Shown here piece by piece: positions 19,068-28,263 of a stretch of 64,000 nucleotides of DNA. Both the position numbers and the translations under genes were made by a program. The DNA is from Litoribacillus peritrichatus. GTDB taxonomy: Bacteria > Pseudomonadota > Gammaproteobacteria > Pseudomonadales > Litoribrevibacteraceae. Under the pieces are notes generated by a model, which was given only the letters and a program-made list of their open reading frames with translations, searched no databases and was not told the origin of the DNA. The stretch lies in contig NZ_BAABBN010000017.1 of the NCBI RefSeq assembly GCF_039537985.1, positions 186,001 through 250,000 of the forward strand. Reading direction: 5' to 3'. Within the stretch, counting starts at the first letter, position 1. Every line of letters starts with the position of its first letter.

Positions 19068-19084
19068 GTAAGAGTTATGAAGTT

Positions 19085-20140
19085 TCAGAATTGACTGATC
19101 GTGATCGAGTTACCTCCTGAGCCGGTTTGAGTCGCAGTGGCGGTGTTCAGTAGCCCGGATTGGGTGATGGTCACATAATTTTCTGTGCCTACTGCGCCGA
19201 AACCACTTTGATGGACGGTGGCCATGTGGGAAATACCCGTTTGGCTCACGTCGGTATGGTTATAAGCGCCCGATTGGGTTACCTCTGCATCATTCAGCTC
19301 ATCATCCTGGGTGACGGTGACAGAACTGTTGTTGCTGTTCTGGCTGACGGTCGCGGTATTTTCAATACCGGATTGAGTAATCAACACATCGGAGGCAAAC
19401 GAGAAGTTTTGGTCGGAGGTTGCGATCAGTAAATCCCCGTCCTGGTTGATGTGGTTGGTTGATCCGTCGGTCACAAACGTCTGGGTTAAATCCGCCGAAC
19501 TGTTTGATCCTGATTGAGTGATGCTGGCACTTGAGAACCAGGAATCATCTTGCAGAAGCGTTGCTCGTTGGTTTAAACCGGATTGGGTGATAGAAGCGGA
19601 ATCTCCTTGGGTGTTGTTTTGGGTTATTACAGCAGAAGACAAAAACACGCCGTTTTGAATGATATCCGCTGTATTCAGGTTACCAAAGTTATCAGTCTGA
19701 TTGATCGTCGCGGTGGAACCCACGGCAAGTACCTGTGAAATGTAGCCATCGTCATTGAGGGTACTTTCAATTTGGTAAATGGACGCGCTAGTCACCGCTG
19801 AAATCTGCTCCTGATCAATTTCAGCGCCGTTATCAGAACCATTTTGTTCGATGTAGGACGTCGAAAACCAGGATTGGCTTTGGTAAATATCCGCACTGTT
19901 ATTATTGCCTGTGGTGTCAATGGTGGAGTACATCGGAAACAAACTGCTTTCCTGCAACACGGTTGCCGTGTTGGACTCCCCGTTTTGGCTGACATTGGCA
20001 TCCGCAAAATGGACACCGGACTGGGTGACATCAGCGGTATTACCATCGCCGTTCTGATCGACGGTGGACGTGCTGTTGTCTGCCAGTGCCACAGAGCTGG
20101 CCAAGGCAATGGACAGTGGAATCAGTGAGATCTTGTTCAT
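19085..20140 (-). CDS. curlin, major-subunit type (second copy)
   Basis: 351-residue secreted amyloid subunit. Residues 1-20 are a Sec signal ending at LA-DN. The rest is a run of about 14 curlin repeats of roughly 22 residues with the S/A-x-V/I-x-Q-x-G-x-x-N-x-A pattern (for example TVDQNGDGNTADVTQSG), ending in ITISQF. E. coli CsgA has five repeats in 151 residues, so this protein is more than twice as long. It is the last gene of the csg operon, 84 bp after its paralogue, with GAGGATC as a ribosome site. Which of the two copies is the main fibre subunit cannot be told. Confidence 0.88.
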   Translation of the reverse strand: MNKISLIPLSIALASSVALADNSTSTVDQNGDGNTADVTQSGVHFADANVSQNGESNTATVLQESSLFPMYSTIDTTGNNNSADIYQSQSWFSTSYIEQNGSDNGAEIDQEQISAVTSASIYQIESTLNDDGYISQVLAVGSTATINQTDNFGNLNTADIIQNGVFLSSAVITQNNTQGDSASITQSGLNQRATLLQDDSWFSSASITQSGSNSSADLTQTFVTDGSTNHINQDGDLLIATSDQNFSFASDVLITQSGIENTATVSQNSNNSSVTVTQDDELNDAEVTQSGAYNHTDVSQTGISHMATVHQSGFGAVGTENYVTITQSGLLNTATATQTGSGGNSITISQF

Positions 20141-20224
20141 AGGTAAGATCCTCGTGTCTGGGTGAACAGTGAGTCAGTTGAGTCAGCCGGTACGGGCTTC
20201 GAGACAGGTTGACCCGGGACTCAG

Positions 20225-21283
20225 TTAAAATTGATTCACTGTCACACTGTTACCGCCGCCACCGGTCTGCGAAACGAACGACGTATTCATGAAGCCGGAT
20301 TGCATGACGGTCACATAGTTATCGTTCCCTGCTGTGCCAAGGCCGTTTTGGTTAACGGTCGCCATGTGTTCCGAACCGGATTGGTCGATGTTTGTGTGGT
20401 TGTAGGTACCGTCTTGATTTACTAACAGCGTATTGAATGAATCTACCTGATTGGTGTATACGCTACTGAAATCAGCTGTCTGATTAACGGTTGCAATATG
20501 TCCCATTCCAAATTGATGGACTTCCACACTGGAGGATATCGCATTGGTTTGATTGACGTCAGCCATTAACCAATCACCAGTTTGGTTGATTAAACCTGAG
20601 GTTAAATCGCTGATATTGGTTTGATTTAGGTGAGCTACGTTGTCTACACCCATTTGATTTACAGTAGCAGTGGATGTCCAGGAGTCGTTTTGAACAACGT
20701 CTGCGAACTGGTTTGTGCCACTCTGGGTGATGAGCGCAGTATCATTTTGCGTGTTTTCCTGAGTAATCGTTGCGCTGGAATCTAAGGTATCATTCTGGAA
20801 GATCTGGGCGGTATTTAATCCGGTTAGGTTGGCTACCTGATTAATAGTTGCCGTGGACGAAACCGCCTGGAGCTGTGAAATATAGCCGTTATCATTTTCA
20901 GTATTACTGACCTGATGGATGCTGGCTAAGGTATTGTCTGAGATAGATAACTGATCGATTTCAGCTACGTTGTCCATGCCATCCTGAACGATTTCTGACG
21001 TGGAAAACCAGGAGTCGCTTTGATGGATGTCTGCGCTGTTGTTGGTCCCCGTTGTATTGACGGTGGCATACATCGCATTCAGACTGTCTTCCTGTAAAAC
21101 GACCGCTGAGTTCAGGTCACCGTTTTGGTCAACGGTTGCCTCTGCGTCATTCACATTGGTTTGTGTCACAGTGGCGGTGTTGGTGCCACCTGTTTGGTTT
21201 ACCGTGGCGGTACTGCCTGCGCCATAGGAAAGCGTGCTGGTTGCCATGGATATTGATAGTGCGAGTAGGGTTACCCTTTTCAT
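20225..21283 (-). CDS. csgA: curlin, major-subunit type (first copy)
   Basis: 352-residue secreted amyloid subunit closely similar in design to the following gene. Signal peptide at 1-21 (cleavage near SYGA), then about 14 repeats such as STATVNQTGGTNTATVTQT and SWTSTATVNQMGVDNVAHL, and the same aromatic C-terminus (VTVNQF). The Gln and Asn at fixed positions form the stacked rungs of the curli beta-solenoid. It has a strong GAGGGT ribosome site before the ATG. The two paralogues keep the order of the repeats, including an NDDG/ENDNGYIS segment in the middle, so they arose by tandem duplication of the whole gene. Confidence 0.9.
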   Translation of the reverse strand: MKRVTLLALSISMATSTLSYGAGSTATVNQTGGTNTATVTQTNVNDAEATVDQNGDLNSAVVLQEDSLNAMYATVNTTGTNNSADIHQSDSWFSTSEIVQDGMDNVAEIDQLSISDNTLASIHQVSNTENDNGYISQLQAVSSTATINQVANLTGLNTAQIFQNDTLDSSATITQENTQNDTALITQSGTNQFADVVQNDSWTSTATVNQMGVDNVAHLNQTNISDLTSGLINQTGDWLMADVNQTNAISSSVEVHQFGMGHIATVNQTADFSSVYTNQVDSFNTLLVNQDGTYNHTNIDQSGSEHMATVNQNGLGTAGNDNYVTVMQSGFMNTSFVSQTGGGGNSVTVNQF

Positions 21284-21306
21284 GATACTACCCTCGTTTT
21301 ATCTCT

Positions 21307-21804
21307 TCAGTTAGTTTGTTTTATTTGTGCATGCCGGAAGGCACCGAACTGCCTTACGGATACATTTAAATTACTTCCTGATTGGTAGATATCGACTGAA
21401 TTCCCTACGCCGACTTGTAATACTTTGGCGTCATTGGCGTACCCGAACTGTTGAACATGCGCGGAATTCGAAACGCCTATTTGCATCAGCAGTATTTCAT
21501 GCTCGATGCCTTGTTGGTTTACGTTTGCATAATGGCGCGCGCCGAGTTGCCAGATTTTTGTGCTATTAAGGTCCCCTGTTTGGGAAATGTCTGCCCGGTG
21601 GCGAGAGCCAACCTGATAACTGACTAATTCATTGTTGTTGCCATCTTGAGCCACTGAAATGTCGTGGTTGGAGGCTCCTCGTGGGATGCCATAATGGCCG
21701 AGCTCCAAAGAACGGTATCGAGGATCTGAGAGCAAGTCATCAGCCTGGCCCAGCGCTGCATGGCTTAACAAAATTAGCCCAAAGACCCTCTTCACAAGGT
21801 GCAT
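21307..21804 (-). CDS. csgB: curlin nucleator, CsgB-like
   Basis: 165 residues. Signal peptide ending near GQA-DD, about 25 residues of linker, then five or six curlin repeats such as SYQVGSRHRADISQTGDLNST. The repeats are less regular and richer in Arg, His and Lys than in the longer curlins, which is typical of the minor subunit CsgB that nucleates CsgA on the cell surface. Position before the csgA-like genes agrees. Confidence 0.82.
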   Translation of the reverse strand: MHLVKRVFGLILLSHAALGQADDLLSDPRYRSLELGHYGIPRGASNHDISVAQDGNNNELVSYQVGSRHRADISQTGDLNSTKIWQLGARHYANVNQQGIEHEILLMQIGVSNSAHVQQFGYANDAKVLQVGVGNSVDIYQSGSNLNVSVRQFGAFRHAQIKQTN

Positions 21805-21996
21805 ACTGCGTGCCCCGTTTCATTCTCTGCGTTATCTGCTCGTAATGAATTATGTCGTTATGTGACGAACAGTAAGTAAAGTATATGGGAGTTTCTGTGG
21901 GATGAAGGCCCGTTCAGCGAGAGGTGATCGGGAAGGTTTGTTGTTGTTAATGGGATACTATTAGGTACGATATTTGACAAGATAGAGTAGGATATT

Positions 21997-22353
21997 TCAC
22001 TTTGGATGTGTAAGAGATTTAACCGTGATGATATGACCCTGATCGTCGGTGATGGAGAGGGTGATCTGGAAATGAATGCCTTCGGTGAGATTAAAAGATG
22101 CGGTAGCCAACCGCGTTTCTTGGTGGGACACGGCTCGGAAATGGCCCGTTTGACGGGCCTCACTGGAACCTGAATCACTGATTTTTTTGGAAATGAGCTG
22201 ATAGTGGTACAGGCCTTCACAGTGACAGAAAGCGGTGGGGCTGACTGTGAATCGATCTTGGTCAGTGACTGGGTTGAAGTGTATGTCCATGGCCAAGCCC
22301 TCTTTGCAAATTAAGGTGGTGAATAACAGCATGATTAAAGGTACGGTTTTCAT
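21997..22353 (-). CDS. csgH: CsgH/CsgC-like curli chaperone
   Basis: 118-residue exported protein with a signal peptide (1-21, LA-MD). The mature part has HYQLISKKISDSGSSEARQ, TGHF and SLTITDDQGH-like segments that resemble the CsgH family, periplasmic immunoglobulin-like proteins that stop premature CsgA fibril formation. Two Cys (CHC, near 43-45) form an unusual close pair; E. coli CsgC has a CxC motif. Assignment rests on this similarity and on the operon context. Confidence 0.7.
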   Translation of the reverse strand: MKTVPLIMLLFTTLICKEGLAMDIHFNPVTDQDRFTVSPTAFCHCEGLYHYQLISKKISDSGSSEARQTGHFRAVSHQETRLATASFNLTEGIHFQITLSITDDQGHIITVKSLTHPK

Positions 22354-22500
22354 ATGAGTTACTTGAGTCGCTGTTTCGGGTTAGACGTTGATCTTGATTG
22401 GAAAGGAAAAGAGGCAATAGCAATAAACGAACCGTTGGCTGAGAAACTGCGTTAAACCCGTGGCGGGATTAAAGCATCCTCAATCAGACAGCAAAGGCGT

Positions 22501-23346
22501 TTAACTCTCGATGAGAGGTGACTTAGCTGCGAAATATTGCTGGAGCACTTTATTGTTTAATTCGTCGGGATTGGCCAGTTGCCAGTTCTTGTTTTTCAGG
22601 CCGTTGGCAATCAAATGAATCAACGCCGATTCAATGGCGGACATGACACATACCTGCACGGGTTCATTGGTGGTCATGCCCGCTTCAATTTCCAATAACT
22701 CTTTGAATTTGATGAACTTGAATACACCGGACTGAATTTCCTGGGAATACACCGTTTTGGTGGTCATGATGCTGTCGAGTACTTCGCCTGAGCGAGTGTT
22801 GATCATTCGCAGGTTGATGGTGACCTGATCTTGCCGGTATTGCTCTGCAGCGCCAATGCCTAAATAGCGAGCGCCGGTTCCGCCGGTGCGGGTATTCGTA
22901 TCGTAGCCGACAATACCGCCTTCGACGACTACGGTGGCAGGCATCAGCGGCGGCAATTCGAAGTTTTCATTGGCATTTTTTTCGGTTGCGCGAATGATTT
23001 TTCGTTCCGTTAGCAGATTTTGCAAGCCTTCCCTTTCCACCGGAATAAACCAACCGGAATCACGGAGTGCAGTGACTAAATATGAGGTCGCTCCCTGAGT
23101 CACAGCAGTAGAGAAGTTACTGGAGGGAATGGGCTTATATTGACCCGTTTGATCACGGAAGTTATACACCGCTGTGACAATTTTACCTTTGGGTTTTGGC
23201 AAAGAAATCAGCTCAGAATAGGTATGTGAGCGCGGAGTTAAGCCCGCTGATTTGATCCCAAGTTGATCTTGAACCGCGCAGCCAGCAAGTAGGGTTACTA
23301 GGCATCCGGTAAGCAAAACTTTCATGATGGATAGCACTTTCATCAT
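22501..23346 (-). CDS. csgG: curli secretion channel lipoprotein
   Basis: Outer-membrane lipoprotein that forms the nine-subunit curlin export pore. The signal ends in the lipobox LLAGC. The mature part carries CsgG hallmarks: the conserved segment KIVTAVYNFRDQTGQYKPIPSSNFSTAVTQ (in two parts across 55-85), GATSYLVTALRDSGWFIPVEREGLQNLLTERKIIR, and VEGGIVGYDTNTRTGG. Length (281) matches E. coli CsgG (277). It follows csgF with a 16-bp gap. Confidence 0.95.
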   Translation of the reverse strand: MMKVLSIMKVLLTGCLVTLLAGCAVQDQLGIKSAGLTPRSHTYSELISLPKPKGKIVTAVYNFRDQTGQYKPIPSSNFSTAVTQGATSYLVTALRDSGWFIPVEREGLQNLLTERKIIRATEKNANENFELPPLMPATVVVEGGIVGYDTNTRTGGTGARYLGIGAAEQYRQDQVTINLRMINTRSGEVLDSIMTTKTVYSQEIQSGVFKFIKFKELLEIEAGMTTNEPVQVCVMSAIESALIHLIANGLKNKNWQLANPDELNNKVLQQYFAAKSPLIES

Positions 23347-23362
23347 CTCATTCTTCAGGAAA

Positions 23363-23785
23363 TTAAGGATTGGTTGGGTTCAGGCCATTGACTTGAATTT
23401 CGGTGGTTTCACCGGTTTCCCTGTCCTCCACCCGCACAAATAAGTTGCCGCTGTCATCGATGATGTCGACCACAAAGTCGTCGGTGATGAGTGTCCCTTC
23501 ATTGCCTGAGCCAACGTCAGTCAGTAATTGATTAAGCAATCTGGATTCGAGAGAGTCGGTAAAGCGATCCAAGGCCGAGCGTTGCGAGAATGCTGATCCG
23601 GCTGCGTCGGGGTCTTTATAACTGTTTTGCGCTTGAGCACTGTTCAAGAGGTAAGAGCCGTTTAACGGATTGCCCCCAAAGCTTGGGTTGACGGGTTGGT
23701 AAACCAGCTCACCGCCGTAGCCGGAGACAGTAACGAATAAGCCGGTAAGTAGTTGGAGAGAGCGGCTCAAGGCTTTACGTTTCAT
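23363..23785 (-). CDS. csgF: curli assembly protein CsgF
   Basis: Surface-exposed partner that plugs the CsgG channel and couples secretion to nucleation. From the chosen start it has about 140 residues. After the signal sequence comes ELVYQPVNPSFGGNPLNGSYLLNSAQAQN (in two overlapping stretches), the segment of CsgF that binds CsgG. The ATG at 23785 has an AGAGGACA ribosome site; an upstream in-frame start 29 codons earlier would overlap csgE and is rejected. Confidence 0.93.
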   Translation of the reverse strand: MKRKALSRSLQLLTGLFVTVSGYGGELVYQPVNPSFGGNPLNGSYLLNSAQAQNSYKDPDAAGSAFSQRSALDRFTDSLESRLLNQLLTDVGSGNEGTLITDDFVVDIIDDSGNLFVRVEDRETGETTEIQVNGLNPTNP

Positions 23786-23837
23786 TGCTTTGTCCTCTGG
23801 GTTGGGTGCCATTGGGTCGTGATTCAGTGTGTGTTGA

Positions 23838-24248
23838 TTACAGGGTGATTTCGTCTTCTGCCAGATCGTCACTTTTTTGAAACAGCTTTTCGATTTCCAG
23901 TTGCTTTAACCGCCTGTTGATGTGAGTGGATGCGGCTTCGGCAATGGCTTTGATGTCGTTGCCACCTGCACCAATCCGGTTGTAGTAAACTTGCGTGCTG
24001 TAGGATTCGACCCAAATGATGCTGCCCCAGCGGGCAGAAGGTCGTTCTTTGATGGTGAGATTTTCTTTGGCGTTGGGGTAATACGTCCGGCGGTGATCGG
24101 CCAGATAGCGGTAAAACTCGTGGCCAAAGCGGCTGACGGTATGGTCTATGGTCATGCCTGTCATTAAGTCACCGTCCGGATTGTCCGTATAAGCGTACCC
24201 ACAGAAGGTAAGCATTCCGGCGAGCGATAAAACTTTAATCTGGATCAT
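23838..24248 (-). CDS. csgE: curli transport specificity factor CsgE
   Basis: Periplasmic protein that caps CsgG and selects curlins for export. The frame begins MIQIKVLSLAGMLTFCGYAY (signal peptide). The mature part has the CsgE patterns TVSRFGHEFYRYLADHRR, NLTIKERPSARWGSIIWVE and VYYNRIG. Start ATG at 24248 follows AGGTGG. It is the first gene of the operon. Upstream (24249-24429) is an AT-rich stretch with a TATACT that could be a -10 box, but no convincing -35. No csgD-type regulator is present. Confidence 0.92.
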   Translation of the reverse strand: MIQIKVLSLAGMLTFCGYAYTDNPDGDLMTGMTIDHTVSRFGHEFYRYLADHRRTYYPNAKENLTIKERPSARWGSIIWVESYSTQVYYNRIGAGGNDIKAIAEAASTHINRRLKQLEIEKLFQKSDDLAEDEITL

Positions 24249-24429
24249 GACTGCCACCTATGAAAGCAACTTGTTTTTGTTGAACTGAATGGCTGTGGCA
24301 TTCGGATACGTGACAAAAGCAAGCAGCAGAATCGTTATAAACAGGAACTCTGACTCATAGGTGAAGAGTATAGATGGGAAATTGGTTTTTATTTGATCAA
24401 TTTAAGCCGAAAGGTTGAAAGGCAGGCAA

Positions 24430-24466
24430 TAAAAAAGCCGCTGAACTCAGTTCAAGCGGCTTTTTA
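24430..24466 (-). terminator. rho-independent terminator of rho
   Basis: Hairpin AGCCGCTTGAACTGAGTTCAGCGGCT read on the minus strand (one bulged base), followed by TTTTTT. The plus-strand side also ends in five T. It lies about 40 bp after the rho stop codon. Confidence 0.9.
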
Positions 24467-24508
24467 ACAAGGCGGTAATTCGCTGCAATGGTTTGTTTGC
24501 AGAGGAAA

Positions 24509-25768
24509 TTAACGACCTTTCATGGATAAGAAAAATTCTTCGTTGGTTCTGAAGCCTTTTAGCTTATCGAGCAAGAATTCACTGGCAGCAATGTCTTCCA
24601 TTTCGTGAAGTAATTTACGAAGAATCCACATGCGCTGCAGTTCGTCTTCGGTGGTCAGAATGTCTTCACGACGCGTGCCGGACTTGCGAACGTTGATGGC
24701 TGGGAATACACGTTTTTCTGCGATCTTACGATCCAGGTGCGTTTCCATGTTACCCGTGCCTTTAAATTCTTCAAAGATCACTTCGTCCATTTTGGAGCCG
24801 GTATCGACCAACGCTGTTGCGATGATGGTCAGGCTACCGCCCTCTTCGACGTTACGAGCCGCACCAAAGAAACGCTTAGGACGTTCCAGGGCATGAGCGT
24901 CGACACCACCGGTAAGGACTTTACCGGAAGAAGGCACAATGGTGTTGTAAGCACGTGCCAAACGGGTGATCGAATCCAGCAAAATCACCACGTCTTGTTT
25001 GTGTTCAACCAAACGCTTGGCTTTTTCCAAAACCATTTCAGCCACTTGTACGTGACGTGCCGGTGGCTCATCAAACGTACTGGCGACCACTTCGCCGCGA
25101 ACTGTACGCTGCATCTCGGTCACTTCTTCCGGGCGTTCGTCGATCAGAAGTACGATCAGGTGACATTCCGGGTTGTTACGCGTGATGGACTGAGCGATGT
25201 TTTGAAGCATCACTGTTTTACCCGCTTTCGGCGGAGAAACAATCAAACCACGCTGACCTTTACCGATGGGCGAAGTCAGATCGATGATACGAGCAGACAG
25301 GTCTTCGGTCGAGCCGTTTCCTGCTTCTAGTTTCAATCGTTCGTCGGGGAAAAGTGGAGTGAGGTTTTCAAAAAGGATCTTGTTCTTTGCGTGTTCTGGT
25401 TTGCCGTAGTTGATTTTATCAACTTTGAGCATTGCAAAATATCGTTCGCCGTCTTTCGGAGGACGTATCTTGCCAGAAATGCTGTCGCCTTTTCTTAGGT
25501 TAAATCGGCGGATCTGACTAGGTGAAACATAGATATCGTCAGGGCCCGCTAAGTAGGAACTATCGGATGATCTCAAGAAGCCAAAGCCATCTTGCAATAT
25601 TTCTAGTACGCCGTCACCGTAGATGTCTTCACCGCTTTTTGCGTGTCTCTTAAGAATTGTGAAGATTACGTCCTGTTTGCGGGATCTTGCTAAGTTGTCG
25701 AGTCCCATTTCAGAAGCGATTTCTAAGAGCTCAGGCATGCTCTTTTGCTTGAGATCGGTAAGATTCAT
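24509..25768 (-). CDS. rho: transcription termination factor Rho
   Basis: Hexameric RNA-dependent ATPase that releases RNA polymerase. 419 residues, exactly the usual length. It has an N-terminal MNLTDLKQKSMPELLEIASEMG helical domain, an RNA-binding cold-shock fold with GDGVLEILQDGFGFLRS, Walker A in SPPKAGKTVMLQNIAQ, Walker B in DVVILLDSITRLARAYN, and the Q-loop/R-loop region LTGGVDAHALERPKRFFGAARN. trxA lies upstream on the same strand with a terminator between them, so rho has its own promoter in 25769-25970. Confidence 0.98.
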   Translation of the reverse strand: MNLTDLKQKSMPELLEIASEMGLDNLARSRKQDVIFTILKRHAKSGEDIYGDGVLEILQDGFGFLRSSDSSYLAGPDDIYVSPSQIRRFNLRKGDSISGKIRPPKDGERYFAMLKVDKINYGKPEHAKNKILFENLTPLFPDERLKLEAGNGSTEDLSARIIDLTSPIGKGQRGLIVSPPKAGKTVMLQNIAQSITRNNPECHLIVLLIDERPEEVTEMQRTVRGEVVASTFDEPPARHVQVAEMVLEKAKRLVEHKQDVVILLDSITRLARAYNTIVPSSGKVLTGGVDAHALERPKRFFGAARNVEEGGSLTIIATALVDTGSKMDEVIFEEFKGTGNMETHLDRKIAEKRVFPAINVRKSGTRREDILTTEDELQRMWILRKLLHEMEDIAASEFLLDKLKGFRTNEEFFLSMKGR

Positions 25769-25973
25769 GTAGTTCCTGTGAATAGTATTTTTTTGATTTG
25801 TTGAGATTTAACTGAGATAGGTTTCAGATGTTTGTTTCGGGAAAGGAGGATGCTAAGAAGTCCTCAGATCATCTGTCACTCAATATAGAAGTATATTCGG
25901 CGTCAGTCCAGAGAAATTTACCAAAAATTGATCAATTTAACTTGGATTTACGCATTTTTCTGAGTTTTTGATG

Positions 25974-26006
25974 AAAAAACAGGCAAAAATGGCCTTGCCT
26001 GTTTTT
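25974..26006 (-). terminator. rho-independent terminator of trxA
   Basis: On the minus strand AAACAGGCAAGG, a short loop, then TTGCCTGTTTTTTC: about a 10-bp stem with six T. It starts 15 bp after the trxA stop codon. Confidence 0.88.
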
Positions 26007-26021
26007 ACTGACGGACGACGA

Positions 26022-26348
26022 TTATACCGTGCTGTCGATGAATGCAGTCAGTTGAGATTTAGACAACGCGCCTACTTTAGTGGCTTCCACATCGCCGTTT
26101 TTGAAAATCATCAGCGTAGGAATACCACGGATGTTGTACTTAGGTGGCGTTTCTTCGTTCTCGTCAATGTTCAGCTTACAGATTTTCAATTTGTCGCCGT
26201 ATTCGTTGGCAATGTCTTCCAGGATCGGTGCGATCATTTTACATGGGCCACACCAAGGTGCCCAATAATCTACGATGACAGGCACTTCACTTTTCAGCAC
26301 TTCATCCTCAAAAGTTTTATCTGTTACGCTTACGATCAAATCGCTCAT
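26022..26348 (-). CDS. trxA: thioredoxin 1
   Basis: 108-residue cytoplasmic dithiol reductase with the W-C-G-P-C-K active site in VDYWAPWCGPCKMIAPIL and the conserved cis-Pro in IRGIPTLMIFKNG. The order trxA-rho, with ppx transcribed divergently, is the Pseudomonas arrangement. The 228-bp space up to ppx (26349-26576) must hold both promoters. Confidence 0.98.
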   Translation of the reverse strand: MSDLIVSVTDKTFEDEVLKSEVPVIVDYWAPWCGPCKMIAPILEDIANEYGDKLKICKLNIDENEETPPKYNIRGIPTLMIFKNGDVEATKVGALSKSQLTAFIDSTV

Positions 26349-26576
26349 GGTTCAGTCCTAATTTTAGTTTTTAAGGTTGGTATAGAATTCGTTGTTACTA
26401 TTGGTACCGTAATCCACCATTAAGTTCCTTGCGCTGGCTCAATGGCTGGGTAGGCTGGACGGCTGCAGATTGTTGTAAAAAATGGCATGATAACGTCCAC
26501 AAAGTGTTCATTGGATTCTCAGTACTATATGGGCACAGAGCTGAAATACAAGTCTTTTAATGATGAAAGAGATCAT

Positions 26577-28073
26577 ATGACCTGCGATATTAATGCATTA
26601 GCTGCCATTGATTTGGGATCAAACAGTTTTCACCTGGTGGTCGCTCGTGAAGAGCAAGGTGAGATCCGTGTGGTGGAAACTTTGGGCGAAAAAGTCCAGT
26701 TAGCAGCCGGGATCGGGCCGGATAAGATTTTAGATGAAGAAGCGATTATGAGAGGCTTGTCTTGCCTCGAACGTTTCTCGGAACGGCTCACCAACGTCCC
26801 AAAAGACCGAATTCGAATTGTTGGTACTAATGCATTGCGTGTGGCCAGGAACCGGAAAGAGTTCATTGATCGTGCCGAAGCCGTTCTTGGGGTGCCGGTG
26901 GAAGTGATTGCCGGTCGGGAAGAAGCGCGTCTTATTTATCTCGGTGTGTCCCATACCTTGTCGGACGACGGCGATTCTCGACTGATTGTCGACATTGGTG
27001 GTGGCAGTACCGAATTCATCATTGGTCAACAATTTGAACCGCAGGAAATGGAAAGCCTTCATATGGGTTGCGTTTCCTATCGCAGCCGATTCTTTGCCTC
27101 CGGAAAAATCAAACGTAAGTATTTTGATCGGGCTGTGTTATTGGCTCAGATGGAGCTTCAGAGCATTCGCGATCAGTATCTGGCACAAGGCTGGCATGAG
27201 GTGGTGGGTTCTTCGGGCTCGATTCGTAATATTGAGCGGGTATTGGTGGCTCGGGGCTGGACGGAGTCCGGGATTACCCGTGAAGCCTTGCAGCGCCTGA
27301 AAAGTCTGATTTTGTCTTATGATCACGTGGATGAACTGGATATCGAAGGGCTGAAGCCGGAACGTAAAAGCGTGTTCCCTTCAGGTGTGGCGATCTTAAT
27401 CGCGATTTTTGATTCTTTGGGTATTGAAGAAATGGCGTACTCGGACGGTGCTTTGCGTGAAGGCGTGCTTTATGACGTGCTGGGTCGGTTGAGTCATGAA
27501 GATGTACGAGAGCGTACCGTGTTGGCATTAATGGAGCGTTTTCATGTGCCGCAAGAACAGGCGGTGGTATGTGAACAAACGGCGATGAGCCTGTTTGATC
27601 AGTTACAGCAAGACTGGAACTTATTGCCACAGGATAGGGAACTGCTCAATTGGGCGGCTTGTCTGTGCGAAGTTGGCCGATGCATTGCCCACAGTCAGTT
27701 TCATAAGCACGGCGCCTATCTGATTGAACAGTCGGACCTGGCTGGGTTTTCGACCAATGAGCAACGGGAACTGGCGGTGCTGGTGCGTTTACACCGACGT
27801 AAAATTGCCTTACAGGAGTTGGAAAATTTCGCTCCCGGCCGGACATTACAATTAAAGAAGTTGATGTTTTTATTACGTTTGTCCGTGACCTTGTGCGCGC
27901 CCCGGTTTATGCCGGCACCGCCTAAAGTGTCAGTGACTTATAATGAGGGGCTGTTGCAACTCAGGTTTGCCGATGCCTGGCCGGACAACTACCCGTTGGC
28001 GTTGGAGATGCTGAAAGAAGAAGTTGCTATGTGGCCAAAGGTGGGTTTTCAGGGCGAAATACTGTTTGATTAA
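26577..28073 (+). CDS. ppx: exopolyphosphatase
   Basis: Hydrolyses polyphosphate chains from the end, or pppGpp, in the Ppx/GppA family. The ASKHA nucleotide-binding fold starts at once with LAAIDLGSNSFHLVVA and continues with VGTNALRVARN and VDIGGGSTEFIIG. A C-terminal HD-like helical domain follows (from about 310). From the ATG at 26577 the protein is 498 residues, matching Pseudomonas Ppx. The open frame extends 30 codons further upstream but without family similarity. It faces ppk1, the polyphosphate-making enzyme, convergently. Confidence 0.94.
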   Translation: MTCDINALAAIDLGSNSFHLVVAREEQGEIRVVETLGEKVQLAAGIGPDKILDEEAIMRGLSCLERFSERLTNVPKDRIRIVGTNALRVARNRKEFIDRAEAVLGVPVEVIAGREEARLIYLGVSHTLSDDGDSRLIVDIGGGSTEFIIGQQFEPQEMESLHMGCVSYRSRFFASGKIKRKYFDRAVLLAQMELQSIRDQYLAQGWHEVVGSSGSIRNIERVLVARGWTESGITREALQRLKSLILSYDHVDELDIEGLKPERKSVFPSGVAILIAIFDSLGIEEMAYSDGALREGVLYDVLGRLSHEDVRERTVLALMERFHVPQEQAVVCEQTAMSLFDQLQQDWNLLPQDRELLNWAACLCEVGRCIAHSQFHKHGAYLIEQSDLAGFSTNEQRELAVLVRLHRRKIALQELENFAPGRTLQLKKLMFLLRLSVTLCAPRFMPAPPKVSVTYNEGLLQLRFADAWPDNYPLALEMLKEEVAMWPKVGFQGEILFD

Positions 28074-28079
28074 ATGCCT

Positions 28080-28163
28080 CTGTTGATTAGAGGCTTTGTT
28101 GGATTAGACGTTTTGTTGGACTAGAAGAGCTGTTGAATTAAAGGTACTGTTGAATTAAAGGTA
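28080..28163. repeat. five tandem ~17-bp degenerate repeats
   Basis: Immediately after the ppx stop codon, five head-to-tail units with the shared core TGTTGRAYTA follow each other. The first has 16 bases (28080-28095), the rest 17 (28096-28112, 28113-28129, 28130-28146, 28147-28163). The last two are identical (CTGTTGAATTAAAGGTA); the others differ at several positions. The repeats are in noncoding space between convergent ppx and ppk1. Confidence 0.85.
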
Positions 28164-28214
28164 CAGTCTGCCCAAAAAGTCAGTGTGCATTGATCGGCGG
28201 ATAAGAGCTTCAAC

Positions 28215-28251
28215 AAAAATGGAATGACGTACCCGTCCGGGACGTCATTCC
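28215..28251 (-). terminator. rho-independent terminator of ppk1
   Basis: Ten-bp stem GGAATGACGT / ACGTCATTCC (28221-28230 with 28242-28251) with an inner CCCG/CGGG pairing, followed on the minus strand by ATTTTTG. It lies 12 bp after the ppk1 stop codon. Confidence 0.85.
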
Positions 28252-28263
28252 AGATTGATCAGA

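Noticed and set aside
19085..21283. CRISPR-like or satellite DNA repeats
   Set aside because: The periodicity comes from curlin protein repeats of about 22 codons; unit sequences vary and there are no spacers.
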